This document shows positions 1-7,770 of a DNA stretch of 64,000 nucleotides, in pieces (the stretch's first letter is position 1; the number at the start of each line of letters is the position of its first letter). A model generated the notes under the pieces. It worked only from the letters and a program-made list of their open reading frames with translations, did not search any database and had not been told where the DNA came from. Both the position numbers and the translations under genes were made by a program. The stretch is taken from contig NZ_AP028654.1 of the NCBI RefSeq assembly GCF_033097505.1, forward strand, positions 2,066,001 through 2,130,000, in the 5' to 3' direction. This stretch comes from Helicovermis profundi. GTDB lineage: Bacteria; Bacillota; Clostridia; Peptostreptococcales; Acidaminobacteraceae.

Positions 1-511
1 TCTCAGAAAACATTCTACCAAGTTCATGAGATTCTGGTGTTGTAACACTAGATTTATAAACTTTATCATCAATCTTATTTTCAATAGTACCAAAAAGTCC
101 TGTTTTTAGACCAAGGTAATTAATCATATTATTTAAAATACTTGCAGATGATGTTTTCCCATTAGTACCAGTTATTCCAATCAATTTTAATTTAGACGTT
201 GGATTACCATAAAAATTATTTGATAATATCGCAAGAGCCTCTCTTGAATCATCGACCAAAACGTAATTAATGCCATTATTTTCAAAGTCTTGGTCAAAAT
301 ATTTCTTATTGTCAAGAATAATTAATCTAGCTCCTCTTTCAATCGCATTTTTTATATACAAATGTCCATCTACTTTATATCCTTTTATTGCAACAAAGCA
401 TCCACCTTTTATTATTTTCTTAGAATTATTTTCAATACATGTAATATCATTTGTAATTTCAATTTTTTTATCAATAATATTTACACCTTTAAGTAGTTGA
501 ATTAATTTCAT
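1..511 (-). CDS. murE: UDP-N-acetylmuramyl-tripeptide synthetase MurE, N-terminal part (cut by window edge)
   Basis: The reading frame starts at an ATG at 511 and runs off the left edge, giving about 170 N-terminal residues. The Mur-ligase ATP loop GITGTNGKTS is visible near residue 115, and TTPES follows near residue 158, as in MurE. MurE adds the third amino acid of the peptidoglycan stem peptide to UDP-MurNAc-L-Ala-D-Glu in the cytoplasm. The gene lies 60 bp downstream of the PBP gene in the mraZ cluster, the usual order in Firmicutes. Whether it adds lysine or diaminopimelate cannot be told because the C-terminal specificity region is outside the window. Confidence 0.93.
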   Translation of the reverse strand, partial: MKLIQLLKGVNIIDKKIEITNDITCIENNSKKIIKGGCFVAIKGYKVDGHLYIKNAIERGARLIILDNKKYFDQDFENNGINYVLVDDSREALAILSNNFYGNPTSKLKLIGITGTNGKTSSASILNNMINYLGLKTGLFGTIENKIDDKVYKSSVTTPESHELGRMFSE

Positions 512-571
512 TTTTTCCTCCAAATATTAGTAAAAAGAAGCTTCTAAATTATATCACATATTTATGTTTGT

Positions 572-2542
572 TTACTCACCAAAACTCAAAACAATTGTTG
601 TTTTCTCATTAATTTTCGTACCAGCATATGGAAACTGCTTTTTTACAATTAAATTTTCATCTTTAATTGATAAAGGATTAGTTGTTAAAATTAATCCTGA
701 AGCTTTTGCAATACCTTTAGATATTTTTAAAGTTTTACCAACAAAATTTGGCATATTAATTGATTTAGATTCATTATTGAAATTTGGTTCAACCTTTAAA
801 TATCTAAGCGTAGGTTCCATTATATCTTTAGCAATAGGTGCAGCAATAACACTTCCATAAGTTGAATCTTTAGGATCATCAACTACTATTAATACGCTTA
901 TTTTAGGATTTTCAATAGGTGCGACACCGAAAAATGATGAATATGCTCTAGTATGAGAATATACTCCATTTATTAACTTTTCACTTGTCCCAGTTTTACC
1001 ACCTACTCTTATACCAGGTATATATGCTTTTTTACCCGAGCCATATAAAACAACAGACTCCATCATAAGTCTTAAATCAATAGAAGTTTTTTCACTAACC
1101 ACATTATTAATAACCGTAGGTTTATTTTCGAGAATAGTGTTACCCTTGTTATCAACAAATTTATCAACTACGTAAGGTTTCATTAATTTTCCACCATTTA
1201 CTACTGACGAAAGTGCTGTTACAACTTGAATTGGTGTAGTTGAAAGACCATGTCCATAAGACATCGTTGCAGTATCAACTGGACCAGCTTTATTTTTTTT
1301 TAAGTAAAGTGAGGAAGCTTCAGCTGGAAGATCTATTTTAGTTTTATTAAACAATCCAAAATCCTTATAATACTTGTATAAATTATCTTTTCCAAGCTCT
1401 TGCCCAATTTGAACAAAAATTGGATTTATTGAGTTTTCAAGAGCCTCTGTTAAAGTCTGCTCTCCAAAAGGTCGGTTCTTTCGCCAATTATATATCCTTG
1501 TCCCATAAACATCAATATAACCTTTGTCAAAATATTTAGTTGATGGACTAGTAATATTTTCTTCAAGTGCAGCGGAGGCAACAAGTAGTTTAATCAAAGA
1601 CCCAGGTTCATAAGTATCACTCACAGCAGGATTTCTCCAAATTTCATTCCAGTTATTTACGAGTGTACTGTCATCCATTTTATCTACTTCTTCCTTAGTA
1701 TAATATCTAGATAGGTCTCTAGGATTATTGGGATCGTAGTCTGGAACAGAAGCCATAGCTAATATTTTCCCTGTTTTAGGCTCCATAACTATTGCGCTAA
1801 CTTTAAGAGGGTTGTGCTCCTCGTAGGCTTTTCTTACTGCTTTTTCAGTAAAATGTTGTATTACTTCATCAATTGTTAGAACAATATTTTCGCCTTCTGT
1901 AGGCTTATAAACTTTATCATTTGAATAAGGAAGAGGTCTACCAACAACATCCGTACTTGTAATAAGCATTCCATCTTTTCCTTTTAATTTATCCTCATAA
2001 TAATATTCAATTCCTGAAATACCAACATTGTCTGTAGTAGTATGTCCTAAAATATGAGATGCAAAATCAGAAAACGGATATACTCTTTTATTGTTTTCAG
2101 CTATCCAAACACCGTATATTTTTTTATTTTTAATAAGATCCGAAGTCGATTTAGATAAACCCGTGGCTATTTTAATTAAATCTTTGTCAGAATTAAGTTT
2201 TTTCAAAACATAGTCTTTTTCTTTTCCTAATATAGTAGAAATTTCTTTTGCTGCATCTGCTTTATTTTTTATCAAAGAAGGTCTTAAATAAACGTCAAAA
2301 GTTGCAACGCTATAAGCTAATTTAACTCCATTAGCATCGTAAATAATTCCACGTTTTGCAGGAATAACAATATCGCGAGTATGTTGTGCCAGTGCTTTCT
2401 TTTTGTAAATATCATTATTAATCACTTGAATATATGCAAGCCTTGTTATTAAAATTAAAAATGCAAAACAAACTAAAGCCATTGCAAATGTTAATCTTGA
2501 TTTATTTAATGAAGTTGATTCATTTCTTTTTTTTCTAGACAT
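572..2542 (-). CDS. Class B penicillin-binding protein with PASTA domain (SpoVD/FtsI type)
   Basis: This is a 656-residue transpeptidase for septal or spore-cortex peptidoglycan. It has a short basic N-terminus and a membrane anchor at about residues 17-36. A dimerisation region follows, then the catalytic motifs: EPGSLIK with Ser315 and Lys318, SIN at 371-373, and KTGT at 516-519. One C-terminal PASTA domain occupies about residues 594-656. The SxxK motif reads SLIK rather than the more common STFK, but the catalytic Ser and Lys are kept. Gene order ftsL-PBP-murE fits FtsI/PbpB or SpoVD. One PASTA domain favours SpoVD-like, but the two cannot be separated here. Confidence 0.93.
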   Translation of the reverse strand: MSRKKRNESTSLNKSRLTFAMALVCFAFLILITRLAYIQVINNDIYKKKALAQHTRDIVIPAKRGIIYDANGVKLAYSVATFDVYLRPSLIKNKADAAKEISTILGKEKDYVLKKLNSDKDLIKIATGLSKSTSDLIKNKKIYGVWIAENNKRVYPFSDFASHILGHTTTDNVGISGIEYYYEDKLKGKDGMLITSTDVVGRPLPYSNDKVYKPTEGENIVLTIDEVIQHFTEKAVRKAYEEHNPLKVSAIVMEPKTGKILAMASVPDYDPNNPRDLSRYYTKEEVDKMDDSTLVNNWNEIWRNPAVSDTYEPGSLIKLLVASAALEENITSPSTKYFDKGYIDVYGTRIYNWRKNRPFGEQTLTEALENSINPIFVQIGQELGKDNLYKYYKDFGLFNKTKIDLPAEASSLYLKKNKAGPVDTATMSYGHGLSTTPIQVVTALSSVVNGGKLMKPYVVDKFVDNKGNTILENKPTVINNVVSEKTSIDLRLMMESVVLYGSGKKAYIPGIRVGGKTGTSEKLINGVYSHTRAYSSFFGVAPIENPKISVLIVVDDPKDSTYGSVIAAPIAKDIMEPTLRYLKVEPNFNNESKSINMPNFVGKTLKISKGIAKASGLILTTNPLSIKDENLIVKKQFPYAGTKINEKTTIVLSFGE

Positions 2543-2650
2543 TTTTTCTCCTATTTCAAACTACAAAATCTTAAATTTTCAAAATAAATATACATATAAT
2601 TTTAACATTTTATTCTATGCATTTCTAACTATTTTTCTAGCATTTAAGTA

Positions 2651-2693
2651 ATAAAGCTATGATTTGGAGTATATTTACAAATCATAGCTTTAT
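2651..2693. other. Long hairpin between ftsL and the PBP gene
   Basis: Perfect 16 bp inverted arms (2651-2666 and 2678-2693) surround an 11-base loop. Neither strand has a clear T-run after the stem, so it is not a standard intrinsic terminator. It lies about 45 bp beyond the ftsL stop and about 110 bp before the PBP start. It may be an RNA-processing or stability element, or an inefficient terminator that lowers PBP and murE expression relative to ftsL. The function is inferred. Confidence 0.6.
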
Positions 2694-2738
2694 CACTTAT
2701 ATTATTTTAGGAAAATTACATTTTCCTTACACCTATAT

Positions 2739-3269
2739 TTACTTATCTATAAAATTGTTGATCAGTAAAGCAACATTCTTGAGTTCTTTTTTAAATTCGT
2801 TTTTCGAATCGCCAATTTTCTTTGCGTCTTTAAGTATTTTTTTGTCATTACTGGTAAGTGCATAATGCCATTTTGATCCAATATATACTATCTGTTCAGG
2901 TTTAGGGTACTGCATATTTAATTCAGTCATAGCTACTTTTTCAACATTTTCAAGTACGACTACACTTTCAAGTTTTGATAATCGATCTTCCACTTCAATA
3001 TCTAGCTTCGCGCTTTCTCTTTTTAATTCATAATTGTGATATTTAAGTTCTGCGATATTTGCATAGTTATATATTAAAACTCCAAGACCTGCGCAAACAA
3101 TGAACGCAAGAAAAACAGTAGAAAAAGTTATAGACAATTTTTTCTTATTTTTTTTATTTATTTTTCTTGTTTTTATTTGTTCTTGTTTATAGAGTACATT
3201 ACTACTGTACAAATATTGACAGTAGTCACTATAATCATCAAACTCTTCAATTTTTCTAGCAGTTCTCAT
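2739..3269 (-). CDS. ftsL: FtsL/DivIC-like septum formation protein
   Basis: This 176-residue bitopic protein has a basic cytoplasmic N-terminus rich in K and R and one membrane segment at about residues 46-68. A short coiled-coil follows (about 70-105), then an A-x2-ELNM-QYPKPEQI-like segment typical of FtsL/DivIC proteins. FtsL works with DivIB and DivIC in the divisome to recruit and activate the septal transpeptidase. Family sequence identity is always low, so position between rsmH and the PBP gene carries much of the argument. It is longer than the usual 100-130 residues because of extended N- and C-terminal tails. Confidence 0.85.
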   Translation of the reverse strand: MRTARKIEEFDDYSDYCQYLYSSNVLYKQEQIKTRKINKKNKKKLSITFSTVFLAFIVCAGLGVLIYNYANIAELKYHNYELKRESAKLDIEVEDRLSKLESVVVLENVEKVAMTELNMQYPKPEQIVYIGSKWHYALTSNDKKILKDAKKIGDSKNEFKKELKNVALLINNFIDK

Positions 3270-3312
3270 ATAGAATTCCCCTTTGGCCTTTTATTAAAAT
3301 AAATCACAATAA

Positions 3313-4245
3313 TTACAATTTCATTGCAATTCTAAGTTTTGCACTTCTACTCCTTGAATTATTTTCAACTTCCTCTTTAGATGGTAGTTGAGGTTTTCTT
3401 GTAATTATCTTTAGAGTAGCTTTATGATCACACATACAAACTGGAAATTCAATAGGACAAATACATGCAGTTGCAAGTTCTTTATATGTGTTTTTAACTA
3501 TTCTATCTTCCAAAGAATGAAAAGTTATAATACAAATTCTTCCGTTTTTATTAAGAACTGATGAAATATCTTCAATAGTTTTTTTTATTATAGTAAGTTC
3601 GCTATTTACTTCTATTCTAATTGCTTGAAAGGTTCTTTTTGCCGGATGAGAATTTTCCTGTCTTGCTTTTACCGGAATAGCTTTTTTAATAATTTCTACT
3701 AATTCACCAGTAGTTTCAATAGATTGTTCTGCTCTAAATTCAACTATAAATTTCGCAATTCTTCTTGACCAATTTTCTTCACCATAGTCTTTTATAATAC
3801 GATTAAGTTCATCTTCACTATATGTATTAACAACATCATATGCTGAAAAATGTGAACTTCTATCCATCCGCATATCAAGAGCACCTTCACTCATATACGA
3901 AAAACCTCTTTCAGCCTTATCGATTTGATATGAAGATACTCCAAGATCCATTATCATTCCATCTATTTTTTCAATATTTAACTCTTTTAAAACATCAAGT
4001 ATATTTGAAAAATTATTGTGAACTAATATCAAATTATCTTTGTACTCTTTAAGTCTTATAGCAGAGGCTTCTAGTGCATCTTTATCTTGATCAATTCCAA
4101 TTAATTTACCTTTATCTAATTTACTAAGAATTAATTCAGAATGACCACCACCACCAAGTGTTCCATCGACATATATGCCGTCAGGATTAATATCTAATCC
4201 ATCAACAGTTTCCTTTAGAAGTACAGTTTTATGTTTAAATTCCAT
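3313..4245 (-). CDS. rsmH: 16S rRNA (cytosine1402-N4)-methyltransferase RsmH (MraW)
   Basis: RsmH uses SAM to methylate N4 of C1402 in the 16S rRNA decoding centre. The Rossmann SAM loop [15 protein letters not shown] is near residue 30, and MIMDLGVSS and the C-terminal SRSAKLR segment are typical. I chose the ATG at 4245 because an AGGAAAG site sits 8 bases ahead of it. A GTG at 4254 is in frame but directly abuts that site. The ribosome site overlaps the mraZ stop region, so the two genes are probably coupled. The length of 310 residues is normal. Confidence 0.95.
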   Translation of the reverse strand: MEFKHKTVLLKETVDGLDINPDGIYVDGTLGGGGHSELILSKLDKGKLIGIDQDKDALEASAIRLKEYKDNLILVHNNFSNILDVLKELNIEKIDGMIMDLGVSSYQIDKAERGFSYMSEGALDMRMDRSSHFSAYDVVNTYSEDELNRIIKDYGEENWSRRIAKFIVEFRAEQSIETTGELVEIIKKAIPVKARQENSHPAKRTFQAIRIEVNSELTIIKKTIEDISSVLNKNGRICIITFHSLEDRIVKNTYKELATACICPIEFPVCMCDHKATLKIITRKPQLPSKEEVENNSRSRSAKLRIAMKL

Positions 4246-4259
4246 ATTATTCACTTTCC

Positions 4260-4691
4260 TTAAATACCAAGTTCTGCCATTTGTTCTGCTATTTCATCAT
4301 AACTTATATTATCTGGACTATTATACTCTAGCCAATTTTCATTCGACCAAATTTCAATTCTAGTTCCAACACCAATTACTTTTACTTCTTTTTCAAGTTT
4401 TCCGTGTTCTCTAAGCGGTTTTGAAATCATTATTCTTCCCTGTTTATCGAAATTCACTTCCGAAGCACCGGAAAAGAATAATCTTACAAAAGCTCTTGCA
4501 TTTTTGTTTGTAAGAGGAAGTGCTTTAAGTTTTTCTTCAAAAACATTCCACTCTGATTCAGGAAAAATAAACAAACAATTATCAAGACCCTTAGTTACAT
4601 AAAAAGGCTTATTAAGTTCTTCTCTAAATTTCGAAGGAATATTAATCCTACCTTTTGAATCAATTGTATGATTAAATTCACCTATAAACAT
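4260..4691 (-). CDS. mraZ: Transcriptional regulator MraZ
   Basis: This 143-residue protein consists of two SpoVT/AbrB-like halves. The start [19 protein letters not shown] and the second-half DKQGRIMI are the repeated DxxGR motifs of the family. MraZ is a nucleoid-associated regulator that represses its own division-cell wall operon. It is the first gene of the cluster. Three GTGG repeats with 10 bp spacing lie in front of it (4721-4744), matching the known MraZ operator design. Confidence 0.96.
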   Translation of the reverse strand: MFIGEFNHTIDSKGRINIPSKFREELNKPFYVTKGLDNCLFIFPESEWNVFEEKLKALPLTNKNARAFVRLFFSGASEVNFDKQGRIMISKPLREHGKLEKEVKVIGVGTRIEIWSNENWLEYNSPDNISYDEIAEQMAELGI

Positions 4692-4720
4692 AGTTTTACA
4701 CCTTCTTCAGGGACATTTAC

Positions 4721-4744
4721 CCACAATAAACCACTTTTAGCCAC
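4721..4744 (-). promoter_or_regulatory. MraZ operator: three 10-bp-spaced GTGG repeats
   Basis: Read on the minus strand, GTGG occurs at 4744, 4734 and 4724, each followed by an AT-rich spacer, so the repeats are exactly one helical turn apart. MraZ proteins are known to bind TGGG-type direct repeats of this spacing between promoter and start. Here the repeats lie between the predicted -10 box and the mraZ start codon, which fits autorepression. Confidence 0.8.
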
Positions 4745-4756
4745 TTTATATTTTTT

Positions 4757-4765
4757 ATTATATCA
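4757..4765 (-). promoter_or_regulatory. Extended -10 promoter of the mraZ operon
   Basis: The minus strand reads TGATATAAT, a perfect TGnTATAAT extended -10. There is no good -35; the best hexamer at 17 bp spacing is TATTAA. Initiation would fall near 4750, so the operator repeats lie just downstream of the start point. The insertion-sequence flank begins only a few bases upstream, at 4770. Confidence 0.6.
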
Positions 4766-4769
4766 CTAA

Positions 4770-4885
4770 ATTATAACTTTTAATAATTTTTTTTATTTTT
4801 TTTTAAAAAAATTATATATATAAATTTTTAATTGATATTAGCTATCAACTACTATGAAGCAAGGAACAAAAACAAAAGTATTAGC
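4770..4885. repeat. Left copy of long target duplication flanking IS copy 1
   Basis: About 116 bp are repeated at 6832-6946 on the other side of the insertion sequence. I see one base change (caagg versus cgagg near 4861 and 6921) and a few length changes in the poly-T/poly-A tracts. The copy includes one arm of the lgt terminator palindrome but not the other, showing that the insertion cut the palindrome near its centre. Duplications this long are unusual but are known for IS1634-type elements. Confidence 0.88.
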
Positions 4886-4923
4886 CGGAAGTTTGACAGT
4901 TGCATAAACAAAATTCTACCTCA

Positions 4924-4948
4924 AAGCCAATTATAGGCTTATTTTTTT
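4924..4948 (+). terminator. Hairpin with T-run upstream of the transposase promoter
   Basis: AAGCC and GGCTT form a short stem followed by ATTTTTTT. It lies inside the insertion sequence, ahead of the transposase promoter. Such elements commonly block read-through transcription from outside; that role here is inferred. Confidence 0.5.
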
Positions 4949-4969
4949 GTCAAATTTTCCGTTTTACTA

Positions 4970-4998
4970 TTGCGTAGTTTGTCGTATTGTGGTATAAT
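4970..4998 (+). promoter_or_regulatory. Transposase promoter, TTGCGT-17-TATAAT
   Basis: TTGCGT at 4970-4975 and a perfect TATAAT at 4993-4998 are separated by 17 bases. They stand just before the AGGAGG ribosome site at 5008-5013 and the transposase start at 5018. Confidence 0.7.
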
Positions 4999-5017
4999 GT
5001 AAGGAACAGGAGGTATT

Positions 5018-6733
5018 ATGCTTATGAGACTTTCAACTTCTAAATCAAAAAATGCTACTTCACTTTACGTTATTAAAGATATTACTATTAAAAATAAACG
5101 AACAACTAAAATTGTAGAAAAACTTGGTACTGAAGCACAATTACGTGAAAAATTAAATGGACAAGATCCTTATGAATGGGCAAAAAAATATATAAGTGAA
5201 CTTAATAAAAAAGAAAAAGAAAATAAAGTTGAGATTATTGCTAAATTTTCTGAAACTAAACAAATACCAATGGATTCTAAGGTTCATTTCAATGGTGGAT
5301 ATCTTTTTTTACAAGATATTTATTATGATTTAGGCCTTCATAAAATTTCAAAGCAAATTTCTGATAAATATAAATTTTCTTTTGATTTAAACAGTATTCT
5401 TTCTAGACTCATTTATACTAGAATGCTTAATCCGTCTTCTAAGCTTTCTTCTTTTAAAGCCTCTAATGACTTTATTGAACAGCCTAATTTTGAATTACAG
5501 CATATTTATAGAGCTTTAGAAATAATTTCTAAAGAATCTGATTTTATTGAATCAACTGTTTATAAAAATAGTTTAAAATTATCTAAAAGAAATACAAAAG
5601 TGCTTTATTACGATTGTACAAATTATTTCTTTGAAACTGAAAAAGCCGATGGGTTAAAACAATATGGACTTTCCAAAGAACATCGCCCTAATCCAATTGT
5701 ACAAATGGGATTATTTATGGATGGGGATGGCATACCACTTGCATTTTCTATATTTGATGGAAATAAAAATGAACAGCCAAGTTTAAAACCACTAGAAAAG
5801 CGCATATTATCTGATTTTGATTTATCTAAATTTGTTGTATGTACAGATGCAGGATTAGCATCTAATACCAATAGAATATTTAATAATAAAAACGATAGAG
5901 CTTTTATTGTTACACAATCATTAAAAAAGCTTAAAAAACATCTTAAAGATTGGGCTCTTGCCCCAAATGGATGGCATTTATCAAATGAGACAAAAAATAT
6001 TAATTTAGAAAATATAGATCATTCTTCAAACAATAAAGCTATTTATTACAAAGAACGTTGGATAAATGAAAATGAATTACCACAAAAATTAATAGTAACA
6101 TATTCACCAAAATATAGAGCTTATCAAGAGTACATTCGAAGCACTCAAATACAACGTGCAGAAAAACTTGTTAAAAAACCTTCTAGTATCAATAAAAAGA
6201 AACAGAATGATCCAAAGAGATTTATAGATTCTATTCACTGCACTAATGAAGGTGAAATCGCTGAAAAACAGGTACTTACAATAAATAGAGACACTATTTC
6301 TGATGAAGAAAAATATGATGGATTCTACGGAGTATGTACAAATCTTGATGATAATGCTGAAACAATTATTAAAGTAAATAAAAGAAGATGGGAAATAGAA
6401 GAATCATTTAGAATTCTAAAAACTGAGTTTAAAGCAAGACCAGTATATTTAAGTAGAGATGATAGAATAAAAGCTCATTTTACAACATGTTTTCTTTCTT
6501 TATTGATATATAGGCTTTTAGAAAAGAAACTTGATGAAAAATACACTACTAAAGAATTAATAGAAACGTTAAAAAATCATAACTTTATGGAGTTAAAAGG
6601 CGAAGGATATATTCCGACATACACACGAACTGATATAACAGATGAATTACATGATAAATTTGGATTTAGAACGGATACCCAAATAATTAGTAATGCTAAA
6701 ATGAAAAAAATATTAAAACAAACGAAAAAGTAA
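5018..6733 (+). CDS. IS1634-family DDE transposase (571 aa)
   Basis: This IS4-superfamily transposase catalyses cut-and-join steps of the element that carries it. The three catalytic acids are readable: Asp199 in YYDCTNYF, Asp277 in VVCTDAG, and Glu461/462 in RRWEIEESFRILK, the YREK-like block. The segment SKEHRPNPIVQMGLFMD is shared exactly or nearly so with the second transposase in this window, but overall the two proteins are clearly diverged. An AGGAGG site stands 4 bases before the ATG at 5018 and 10 before one at 5024, so either start is possible. The frame is intact, so the element may be active. Confidence 0.92.
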   Translation: MLMRLSTSKSKNATSLYVIKDITIKNKRTTKIVEKLGTEAQLREKLNGQDPYEWAKKYISELNKKEKENKVEIIAKFSETKQIPMDSKVHFNGGYLFLQDIYYDLGLHKISKQISDKYKFSFDLNSILSRLIYTRMLNPSSKLSSFKASNDFIEQPNFELQHIYRALEIISKESDFIESTVYKNSLKLSKRNTKVLYYDCTNYFFETEKADGLKQYGLSKEHRPNPIVQMGLFMDGDGIPLAFSIFDGNKNEQPSLKPLEKRILSDFDLSKFVVCTDAGLASNTNRIFNNKNDRAFIVTQSLKKLKKHLKDWALAPNGWHLSNETKNINLENIDHSSNNKAIYYKERWINENELPQKLIVTYSPKYRAYQEYIRSTQIQRAEKLVKKPSSINKKKQNDPKRFIDSIHCTNEGEIAEKQVLTINRDTISDEEKYDGFYGVCTNLDDNAETIIKVNKRRWEIEESFRILKTEFKARPVYLSRDDRIKAHFTTCFLSLLIYRLLEKKLDEKYTTKELIETLKNHNFMELKGEGYIPTYTRTDITDELHDKFGFRTDTQIISNAKMKKILKQTKK

Positions 6734-6763
6734 AAAAAGGTACGCACTTTTTACTACATTAAG

Positions 6764-6807
6764 AAACCGTGATAAACTACTGTTTGCAATAGATATCACG
6801 GTTTTTC
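6764..6807 (+). terminator. Transposase terminator inside IS copy 1
   Basis: An 11 bp perfect stem (AAACCGTGATA paired with TATCACGGTTT) is followed by a T-rich stretch. It lies 30 bp after the transposase stop. Confidence 0.75.
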
Positions 6808-6831
6808 TGCTCTACAACTGTCAAAGACGAG

Positions 6832-6946
6832 ATTATAACTTTTAATAATTTTTTTTATTTTTTTTTTAAAAATTATATATATAAATTTTTAATTGATATT
6901 AGCTATCAACTACTATGAAGCGAGGAACAAAAACAAAAGTATTAGC
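6832..6946. repeat. Right copy of long target duplication flanking IS copy 1
   Basis: This copy pairs with 4770-4885 and begins directly after the right end of the insertion sequence. It retains the full left arm of the lgt terminator palindrome, which continues intact beyond the duplication. Confidence 0.88.
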
Positions 6947-6974
6947 ATATTAATATGCTAATACTTTTGTTTTT
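6929..6974 (-). terminator. Terminator of lgt: 46 bp perfect palindrome
   Basis: Two 22 bp perfectly complementary arms (6929-6950 and 6953-6974) meet with only TA between them, and on the minus strand the second arm is U-rich. It lies about 20 bp beyond the lgt stop. Its left arm is also present, without its partner, at 4864-4885 because of the insertion-sequence target duplication. Confidence 0.8.
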
Positions 6975-6993
6975 ATTTCAATTTTAATTTTTT

Positions 6994-7743
6994 TTATAAT
7001 TTTTCTTCAACCTTATTAATCTTATATTTTCTAAATATAAATATTCCAAGCAGACCTATCACAATAAATAGAGCAGAAATAACCTGGGCTGTTCGAAAAT
7101 TTCCCATCATCAAACTATCTGTTCTCAGTCCTTCAATCAAAAACCTTCCCACAGAATAAAGTATCATATAAAGCATAAATACTTCACCGTTAAATTTCTT
7201 TTTACCTTTATATTTCCATAATACAAATAAGACTAATAAATCCCACAAACTTTCATATAAGAAAGTTGGATGAACTTTAATTCCATTTACCATAATACCC
7301 CACGGTAAACTTGTTGGACCACCATGCGCCTCTTGATTAATAAAGTTTCCCCATCTTCCAATGGCTTGACCAAGTATTAACCCTAGAGCACCCATATCAA
7401 GAATATCCCAAAAATTTAATTTTTTTATCTTACAAAATATAAATCCTGCTAATACTCCAAATATAATTCCACCATGAATAGCCATGCCACCTTGACGAGT
7501 ATTAATAATTTTCAAAATATCACCTTGATAATATTGCCAATTAAACACAACATAGTAAAGTCTTGCGCCAACTACTGCTGATGGAATAACAACTAATAGC
7601 AAATCGTAAATTGTATCTACATTAATATTTTTCTTTTTTGCTTGATGTATTAGCAAAAAGCCTCCAAGTAACATTCCAAGAGCCATTGTAATACCGTACC
7701 ATCTTACGTCGATTCCAAACAAATTAAATGCAACCGGATTCAT
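6994..7743 (-). CDS. lgt: Prolipoprotein diacylglyceryl transferase Lgt
   Basis: This 249-residue polytopic inner-membrane enzyme transfers diacylglycerol from phosphatidylglycerol to the lipobox cysteine of prelipoproteins. The Lgt signature GRWGNFINQE is near residue 130, and the AIHGGIIFG segment holds the conserved histidine. About seven hydrophobic segments are visible. It follows the two M16 protease genes on the same strand and has a strong terminator. The window also encodes lipoprotein substrates at 21.9 and 24.5 kb. Confidence 0.95.
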   Translation of the reverse strand: MNPVAFNLFGIDVRWYGITMALGMLLGGFLLIHQAKKKNINVDTIYDLLLVVIPSAVVGARLYYVVFNWQYYQGDILKIINTRQGGMAIHGGIIFGVLAGFIFCKIKKLNFWDILDMGALGLILGQAIGRWGNFINQEAHGGPTSLPWGIMVNGIKVHPTFLYESLWDLLVLFVLWKYKGKKKFNGEVFMLYMILYSVGRFLIEGLRTDSLMMGNFRTAQVISALFIVIGLLGIFIFRKYKINKVEEKL

Positions 7744-7770
7744 TATTTTTCCCTCTTTTCTATAATTATT

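Larger units (their letters stand above)
4886..6831 (+). mobile_element. IS1634-type insertion sequence, copy 1 (about 1946 bp)
   Basis: The element lies between two long direct repeats. Its ends carry the inverted 11-mer TTTGACAGTTG (4892-4902, complement at 6815-6825), with about six less conserved bases outside each. It holds one DDE transposase gene with its own promoter, an upstream attenuator-like hairpin and a downstream terminator. It sits between the lgt terminator and the mraZ promoter and disrupts no coding region. It differs from the second element in the window, so the two were acquired separately. Confidence 0.88.

Noticed and set aside
564-860. Open frames opposite murE, PBP and other genes
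   Set aside because: They lie antisense inside well-supported genes, lack ribosome sites and encode no recognisable domain.
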